Assembly (NCBI GenBank): GCA_964455375.1
Contig: CAYVXE010000014.1
Coordinates: 1 to 58,905, forward strand
DNA: 58,905 bases
Direction: 5' to 3'
DNA from: CAYVXE01 sp964455375
Lineage (GTDB): Bacteria; Zhuqueibacterota; Zhuqueibacteria; Oceanimicrobiales; Oceanimicrobiaceae
In this document: piece after piece, positions 53,954 through 58,905 of the stretch
Numbering within the stretch: the first letter of the stretch is position 1
Layout: the number at the start of each line of letters is the position of its first letter
Made by a program: the position numbers and the translations under genes
The notes under the pieces: model-generated
The model's input: the letters and a program-made list of their open reading frames with translations, nothing else
What the model was told of the DNA's origin: nothing
The model's database searches: none

Positions 53954-53991
53954 AAAAAAAACCCACTCTCCGGGGGATTGGAAACTGGGTT
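53954..53991 (-). terminator. intrinsic terminator serving as riboswitch expression platform
   Basis: On the minus strand AACCCA (53986-53991) pairs with TGGGTT (53960-53965) and is followed by a run of seven or more U. It lies between the aptamer and the receptor start codon, so cobalamin binding probably ends transcription. Confidence 0.75.
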
Positions 53992-54029
53992 GTTTGTCTG
54001 ACATTCCAAGCTTGAGCTTCCCTCGAAGA

Positions 54030-54205
54030 TATCCACAGGTAGGTCTCCTGGCTCACAGCTTTAATCCTACTCACCTTACCTTCCCATCCGGCAGTCGCCG
54101 GACAGTGGCACCATCAGGTTTTCGTAACTGCTTACAGTTGCGGGGCAGCGCCGGATTTTCACCGGACTTCCTCTCCCAATTATTGGGAATACCTGTTTCC
54201 GCTTT
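54030..54205 (-). promoter_or_regulatory. cobalamin (AdoCbl) riboswitch
   Basis: On the minus strand the aptamer shows the B12-box elements: 'GGGAATxxxGTG'-type P2/P3 region, 'CCCGCAACTGTAAG' (the most conserved core), 'GATGGTGCCACTG', and 'GGGAAGG'. The closing P1 stem is ACAGGT (54191-54196) with ACCTGT (54035-54040). It controls the TonB receptor gene, and possibly the propeller gene after it. Confidence 0.95.
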
Positions 54206-54215
54206 CGTTTCATTT

Positions 54216-54243
54216 AAAATAAAATAAATTTTCAGAATGTCAA
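54216..54243 (-). promoter_or_regulatory. promoter of the riboswitch/TonB receptor transcript
   Basis: TTGACA (54238-54243) and TATTTT (54216-54221) on the minus strand are spaced by 16 bp and place the start right at the aptamer. Confidence 0.6.
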
Positions 54244-54279
54244 GATTTTTTAACAGACATGATACATTTGTTAAATTAT

Positions 54280-54319
54280 TTGCAATAGTGGTTAGGAATG
54301 ATTAAATTTTCATTCCTAA
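54280..54319 (+). promoter_or_regulatory. putative mutA promoter overlapped by a perfect palindromic operator
   Basis: A perfect 10-bp inverted repeat, TTAGGAATGA-N8-TCATTCCTAA (54292-54319), lies about 53 bp before the mutA start. A possible promoter TTGCAA (54280-54285) with TAAATT (54303-54308), spaced by 17 bp, is covered by it. No U run follows on either strand, so it is more like an operator than a terminator. The regulator is unknown. Confidence 0.5.
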
Positions 54320-54371
54320 AAATTAGGGTATTGTCCGTCGTTTTTTGTCATGAAAGCACGAAAACAGGATC

Positions 54372-56521
54372 ATGAAAAACCAACCGCCGCATAACGAAAT
54401 TCTCAGTCTGACCGATGACTTTGCCCCCACCCCTCCTGCTGCCTGGATGCAGGCGGCCGAAAAACTCCTCAGGGGAGAAGCATTTGACAAAACACTACGG
54501 ACCTCGACATTCGAAAACGTTTTGCTGCAACCCATTTACAATCAACAAGATCTGACCGGACTGAATTACCTGAACTCCTTGCCTGGCGAAGCGCCCTATC
54601 TGCGCGGCAATCGAGCCTCAGGTTATTTCANNNNNNNNNNNNNNNNNNNNNNNNNNNNNNNNNNNNNNNNNNNNNNNNNNNNNNNNNNNNNNNNNNNNNN
54701 NNNNNNNNNNNNNNNNNNNNNNNNNNNNNNTCCTTGCCTGGCGAAGCGCCCTATCTGCGCGGCAATCGAGCCTCAGGTTATTTCAAACATACCTGGAACA
54801 TCGCTCAGGAAATCACTGCTTCGACAGCGGGGGCCTTTCATTCCGCCCTGAAGAATGCCTTACGTTCCGGGCAGAGCGCCATTACGTTACGATTGGATGT
54901 TCTACCTTCTGAACGGAAAACTTTGTATGCTACTGGTAATCCCCAATTAAGAACCCTCGAGGATTTCGAGACGGTATTTGCAGACGTCGAGCTAAAGGAA
55001 ACGCCGATTTTTATCGACTGCGGAATAGCCGGACTTCCTGCAGCGGCATTGTTAACCGCTTTCTGTAAAAAACACACCGTGCCGCTCAATGAAATTCACG
55101 GCGGCATCGCATTCGATCCATTCAGAGCTCTGGCGGAATCCGGAACAATACCGGACAGTGCGGCTAATTTTTATCGGGATATGGCTGCTTTAACCCATTG
55201 GTCTTTGCAGGAATCTCCCAATCTGCAAACCATCGGCATCGACCTGAGACCGTATCACAATGCCGGAGCAAGCGCGGTGCAGGAATTAGCTTTTGCGCTG
55301 GCAACAGGTGCAGACTATCTTCGGGGTATCTTAACGCAGAGCAAAATGCTAACGGGCGAAAATGTCGCGCCAAAAATTCGCTTTTCCTTTGCTGTCGGGT
55401 CACACTTTTTCATGGAAATCAGCAAGCTACGAGCAGCGCGGATTCTCTGGAGTCAGTTGGTAAAAGCGTTCGGCGGTAGTGTCGACGCTCAGAAAATGAC
55501 CATTCATGCCCAATCATCCCTGGTCAACAAATCCGGTACGGATGTTCATGTAAACATCCTGCGCGGTACCACAGAAGCTTTATCTGCTATTTTCGGCGGC
55601 TGTGACAGCCTGAATGTGGAGCCATTTGATTCTGTTTTAGAAACAGCGCAGGAATTTTCCCGCCGTATCGCACGAAACACCCATCTCATTTTAAGAGAAG
55701 AATCATACGTGGACAAAGTAGCAGACCCGGCCGGCGGTTCCTGGTACGTTGAGCGACTGACTGCCGATCTTGCACAAAAGGCCTGGGGGCTGTTTCAAGA
55801 AATAGAAAAAAACGGCGGCATGCTTGCATCCCTGAAAAGTGGTTTTATTCAGAAAATAGTTACCAACACCGCAAGCAAACGGGCCGAAAGACTCAAGACC
55901 CGGAAAGATAAAATGATCGGCACGAACATTTATGCCAATTTAAAAGATGAAAATTTTAATGCCTGGGCTGCATCCTTTTTTGAGGAAAATCAACCAACGA
56001 AGGTAGTCAAACCAAACGATGAGAAAAATACATTGCAGACTCTCGTTCCAAATATGCAGTCCTTCGATGCCAAAGATTCAACGCAATTGATGAATGCACT
56101 CACAAAAGCTATTGCCGCCGGGGCACATTTCGCAGACCTTTTTGACGCATTACACCCTGAGAAACAAACGTCTTTGCACGTGCAGGCTTTGCCCATGATG
56201 CGCCTTGCCGAGCCGTTTGAAAAACTGCGTCTGGCGCTGCTGGAACATGAGAGGAAAACAGGCGTCACACCAAAAGCCTTTTTGGNNNNNNNNNNNNNNN
56301 NNNNNNNNNNNNNNNNNNNNNNNNNNNNNNNNNNNNNNNNNNNNNNNNNNNNNNNNNNNNNNNNNNNNNNNNNNNNNNNNNNNNNGCTTGTGGTTCACGC
56401 AGCTCCTGAGAAGCAAAGTGACACACTAAAAAATTCCGGCGTCGATGCTTTCATTTATGATGGTGTGGACATGGTGGAATCACTGCGGGGCATCCTTCAG
56501 AAACTAAAGATAATTCTATGA
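54372..56521 (+). CDS. mutA: methylmalonyl-CoA mutase, small (beta) subunit, broken by assembly gaps
   Basis: MutA is the non-catalytic partner of MutB in the isomerisation of methylmalonyl-CoA and succinyl-CoA. The N-terminal part (54372-54630) and the rest (54786-56521) are in one frame once the artefact in the middle is removed: 54631-54730 is 100 N, and 54731-54785 repeats 54576-54630 exactly. A second 100-N gap at 56286-56385 replaces part of the C-terminal domain. Recognisable motifs are 'LPGEAPYLRGNRASGY', 'HFFMEISKLRAARILWSQLV' and 'VADPAGGSWYVERLT'. The ribosome-binding site is AGGA just before the ATG. It overlaps mutB by 4 bp. Confidence 0.92.
54631..54730. other. assembly gap (100 N) with duplicated 55-bp flank
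   Basis: The 55 bases before the gap (54576-54630) are identical to the 55 after it (54731-54785). Two overlapping contigs were left unmerged, so no sequence is missing. Confidence 0.95.
56286..56385. other. assembly gap (100 N) inside mutA
   Basis: No shared flank is visible. The coding sequence stops at 'TPKAFL' and resumes near 'LVVHAAPEKQSDTLKNSGVDAFIY', that is, near the end of the B12-binding-like domain. From family length about 80-90 residues should lie between, so the true gap is probably near 250 bp. Confidence 0.85.
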
Positions 56522-58692
56522 CTTTTCCCGATTTCTCAAAAATAAAATTCGAGCTAACTTCCTCTGAGAAAGATGTTGCAACCTGGCTTGCCAGCTTTGA
56601 AAAAGAAACCGGACAGCCATTTTCGGAAGCTATCTGGCAAACGAATGAAAAGATCCCGATGAAGCCGGTGTACACCGGGAAAGATTTGCAGAACGTAGAG
56701 CATCTGAATTACACAGCCGGACTTCCTCCCTATTTGCGTGGACCCTACGCTACCATGTATCTCATGCGGCCCTGGACCATCCGCCAGTATGCGGGCTACT
56801 CCACAGCCGAGGAAAGCAATGCTTTTTACAGACGCAATTTAGCCGCCGGACAAAAAGGTCTCTCCGTTGCTTTTGATCTGGCCACGCACCGCGGTTATGA
56901 TTCCGACCATCCGCGTGTGGTTGGCGATGTGGGCAAAGCCGGTGTCGCCATCGATTCTATTCTGGACATGAAAATTCTCTTCGACAGCATTCCGCTGGAT
57001 AAAATTTCCGTTTCCATGACCATGAATGGCGCAGTGCTGCCGGTCATGGCGTTTTACATCGTCACAGCCGAAGAACAGGACGTCAAGCCGGAACAACTCA
57101 GCGGCACCATACAAAATGATATATTGAAAGAGTACATGGTGCGCAACACCTACATTTATCCGCCGGAGGCGTCTATGCGCATCATCGCTGACATCTTTAA
57201 ATTTACCAGCAGGCGGATGCCGAAATTTAACAGCATCAGCATTTCCGGCTACCACATGCAGGAAGCCGGCGCCAGTGCGGATTTGGAGATGGCTTACACA
57301 TTAGCGGACGGCCTGGAATACGTGCGCACAGGCATTGCCGCCGGAATTGACATCGATGATTTTGCCCCGCGCCTGTCGTTTTTCTGGGGCATCGGTATGA
57401 ACTACTTTATGGAAATTGCCAAAATGCGGGCAGCCCGGGTTCTCTGGGCCAAATTGATGAAACAGTTCAATCCGATGAATCCGAAATCCATGGCGCTGCG
57501 AACGCACTCGCAAACCTCCGGCTGGAGCTTGACCAAGCAGGACCCGTTTAACAACGTCATCCGTACCTGTGTGGAGGCGATGGCGGCAGCATTGGGTCAC
57601 ACACAATCGTTGCATACCAATTCTCTGGATGAAGCCATCGCCCTGCCCACGGATTTTTCGGCCAGAATCGCACGCAACACGCAGTTGTATTTGCAGGAAG
57701 AAACCGGTATTTGCCGGGTCATCGACCCCTGGGGAGGATCGTACTACGTGGAATCGCTCACCGCTGAACTCCTGAGACTCGGCTGGCAGCACATTCAGGA
57801 AATCGATTCACTGGGCGGCATGGAAAAAGCCATTGAAACAGGCATTCCCAAAATGCGTATCGAGGAATCCGCCGCACGCCGCCAGGCACAAATCGACTCC
57901 GGTCAGGAGACCATCGTTGGGGTGAACAAATATCAGGTTGAAGATGATACACAAATTGACATTCGGGAAATTGATAATACGGCGGTTTTGCAGGCGCAAA
58001 TCAAACGGTTACAAAAATTAAAAAAAGAGCGGCATGAACACGCGGTTCAGGCATCTCTGCAGGCGCTCTCGAAATGCGCTGAATCCGGGGAAGGGAATTT
58101 GCTGGAACGCTGCATCGAGGCGGCGCGTGTTCGGGCGACACTCGGTGAAATTTCACATGCGATGGAAACGGTTTTTGGCCGGCACCGGGCTGCTATCCGC
58201 GCGGTTTCCGGTGTTTACAGATCGGCCTTTGGCAAAGACGAAACTGTCAGCAATGTCCAGAAGTTGATTCAGGAGTTTGAAAAAACCGAAGGCCGGCGTC
58301 CAAGAATTTTAGTTGCAAAGATGGGACAGGACGGCCATGACCGCGGCGCAAAAGTCATTTCTACGGCTTTCGCTGACCTCGGTTTTGATGTGGACATCGG
58401 CCCGTTGTTCCAAACGCCGGCAGAGACCGCGAAACAGGCGGTAGAGAATGACGTTCATGTCGTCGGCATGAGCTCACTGGCAGCAGGCCACAAAACGCTT
58501 CTGCCAAAATTAATCTCTGAATTAAAAAGACTGCACCGCGATGACATTGTGGTTGTCATCGGCGGCGTGATACCGCAACAGGATTTCGAGTTTTTGCTGA
58601 AAAACGGAGCGGCTGCAATTTTCGGTCCTGGAACGGTCATTCCAAAGGCGGCATTGAAAATTCTGCAGGAGTTAAAGGAGCGGCTCAATTAA
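56518..58692 (+). CDS. mutB: methylmalonyl-CoA mutase, large (alpha) subunit
   Basis: MutB is the adenosylcobalamin-dependent catalytic subunit that interconverts methylmalonyl-CoA and succinyl-CoA, used in propionate metabolism. The 724-residue protein is of family length: a TIM-barrel domain with 'GLPPYLRGPYATMYLMRPWTIRQYAGY', 'FDLATHRGYDSDHPRV' and 'RTHSQTSGWSLTKQDPFNNV', and a C-terminal B12-binding domain with the D-x-H-x2-G cobalt-ligand motif 'GQDGHDRGAKVI' and 'GMSSLAAGHKTL'. It overlaps mutA by 4 bp. No chaperone (meaB) gene is seen before the window ends. Confidence 0.97.
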   Translation: MTFPDFSKIKFELTSSEKDVATWLASFEKETGQPFSEAIWQTNEKIPMKPVYTGKDLQNVEHLNYTAGLPPYLRGPYATMYLMRPWTIRQYAGYSTAEESNAFYRRNLAAGQKGLSVAFDLATHRGYDSDHPRVVGDVGKAGVAIDSILDMKILFDSIPLDKISVSMTMNGAVLPVMAFYIVTAEEQDVKPEQLSGTIQNDILKEYMVRNTYIYPPEASMRIIADIFKFTSRRMPKFNSISISGYHMQEAGASADLEMAYTLADGLEYVRTGIAAGIDIDDFAPRLSFFWGIGMNYFMEIAKMRAARVLWAKLMKQFNPMNPKSMALRTHSQTSGWSLTKQDPFNNVIRTCVEAMAAALGHTQSLHTNSLDEAIALPTDFSARIARNTQLYLQEETGICRVIDPWGGSYYVESLTAELLRLGWQHIQEIDSLGGMEKAIETGIPKMRIEESAARRQAQIDSGQETIVGVNKYQVEDDTQIDIREIDNTAVLQAQIKRLQKLKKERHEHAVQASLQALSKCAESGEGNLLERCIEAARVRATLGEISHAMETVFGRHRAAIRAVSGVYRSAFGKDETVSNVQKLIQEFEKTEGRRPRILVAKMGQDGHDRGAKVISTAFADLGFDVDIGPLFQTPAETAKQAVENDVHVVGMSSLAAGHKTLLPKLISELKRLHRDDIVVVIGGVIPQQDFEFLLKNGAAAIFGPGTVIPKAALKILQELKERLN

Positions 58693-58840
58693 ATTTAGAG
58701 AATAGTCGTTTTTTACCACAACGGGTGCTAAGGAGTCACAAGGAACGCAAAGGAAAAAACATTTTTTAATTTATAACCTGAATCATGAATGTCCAGTTAA
58801 AGAATATGTCAGATAAAATCGACCATCAGCTTAGAAAGTG

Positions 58841-58861
58841 CCCTCCTTTTGTAAAGGAGGG
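58841..58861. repeat. hairpin repeat CCCTCCTTT-TGT-AAAGGAGGG
   Basis: A perfect 9-bp inverted repeat with a 3-nt loop. The surrounding 58710-58905 also holds 'AAGGAGTCACAAGGAACGCAAAGG', a purine-rich direct-repeat style common in intergenic repeats. No U run follows, so it is more likely a dispersed repeat than a terminator of mutB. Confidence 0.55.
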
Positions 58862-58905
58862 ACAGGGAGGATTTGAGGCCAGTTGCAGCATTTGCTTTTT
58901 CGAAT

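Noticed and set aside
53882..54004. N-terminal extension of the TonB receptor
   Set aside because: It would translate the riboswitch terminator and would place the signal peptide 41 residues inside the protein.
54734..56521. A separate gene starting at the TTG of 54734
   Set aside because: It is the downstream half of mutA. The start lies in the 55-bp contig overlap copy, and the N-terminal part is upstream of the N gap.
1..58905. CRISPR arrays, phage genes, transposase genes and tRNA/rRNA genes
   Set aside because: No regularly spaced repeats, cas-like or phage-like proteins, transposase motifs or cloverleaf-type sequences were noticed on reading; weak cases cannot be excluded without a search.

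Overview
The window looks like part of a chromosome from a Gram-negative bacterium of the FCB group, most like the Calditrichota/KSB1-type lineages. Three large surface proteins end in the 'N-Y-P-N-P-F-N-P' / FlgD-like C-terminal module that these bacteria use as a type IX secretion (T9SS) sorting signal. There is also a PorV-like outer-membrane barrel, a TonB-dependent receptor and TPR lipoproteins. The lineage is inferred from protein style only; there is no rRNA gene.

Layout. (1) 71-5163: two T9SS-type surface proteins, on opposite strands, separated by a 190-bp MITE-like element. (2) 5302-16842: fifteen tightly packed minus-strand genes, several overlapping, mixing gatAB, two tatA-like genes, purine genes (purQ, purS, purC, purB), phosphatidylethanolamine synthesis (pssA, psd), an HtrA protease, a transaldolase, truA and ecfT. 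(3) 17211-33618: mostly housekeeping: M29-type peptidase, cdsA, pyrD-pyrK, a TPR lipoprotein, a DUF1992 protein, a PorV-like barrel fused to a long TPR array, an adenylate cyclase, mazG, an EF-G paralogue, a STAS protein, rpsT and guaB. (4) 33755-48960: thirteen minus-strand signalling genes. They encode a GGDEF response regulator, three histidine kinases, a response regulator carrying a broken DHp domain, an NtrC-type activator, then a putative sigma-54 promoter followed by REC-DUF4388, ParA, REC, a lytic transglycosylase, an array of HPt-like domains, an FtsZ fused to an HPt-like domain, and another HPt-like protein. (5) 49365-58692: a vitamin B12 module: a YVTN beta-propeller surface protein, a TonB-dependent receptor under a cobalamin riboswitch with its own terminator, and the B12-dependent methylmalonyl-CoA mutase genes mutA and mutB transcribed divergently.

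The most striking region is (4). Its FtsZ has an intact GTPase, but its sequence reads like an archaeal FtsZ, it lies outside any division cluster, and it carries a C-terminal helical domain resembling HPt with the phospho-histidine replaced. Three neighbouring modules have the same loss of histidine. With an orphan ParA, a membrane-anchored lytic transglycosylase and an NtrC/sigma-54 switch, this suggests a regulated cytoskeletal or envelope-remodelling system that I do not recognise from the literature. Region (5) suggests a T9SS-anchored counterpart of the Bacteroides BtuB/BtuG B12 capture system. Two runs of 100 Ns interrupt mutA; the first is a scaffolding artefact with a 55-bp duplicated overlap.
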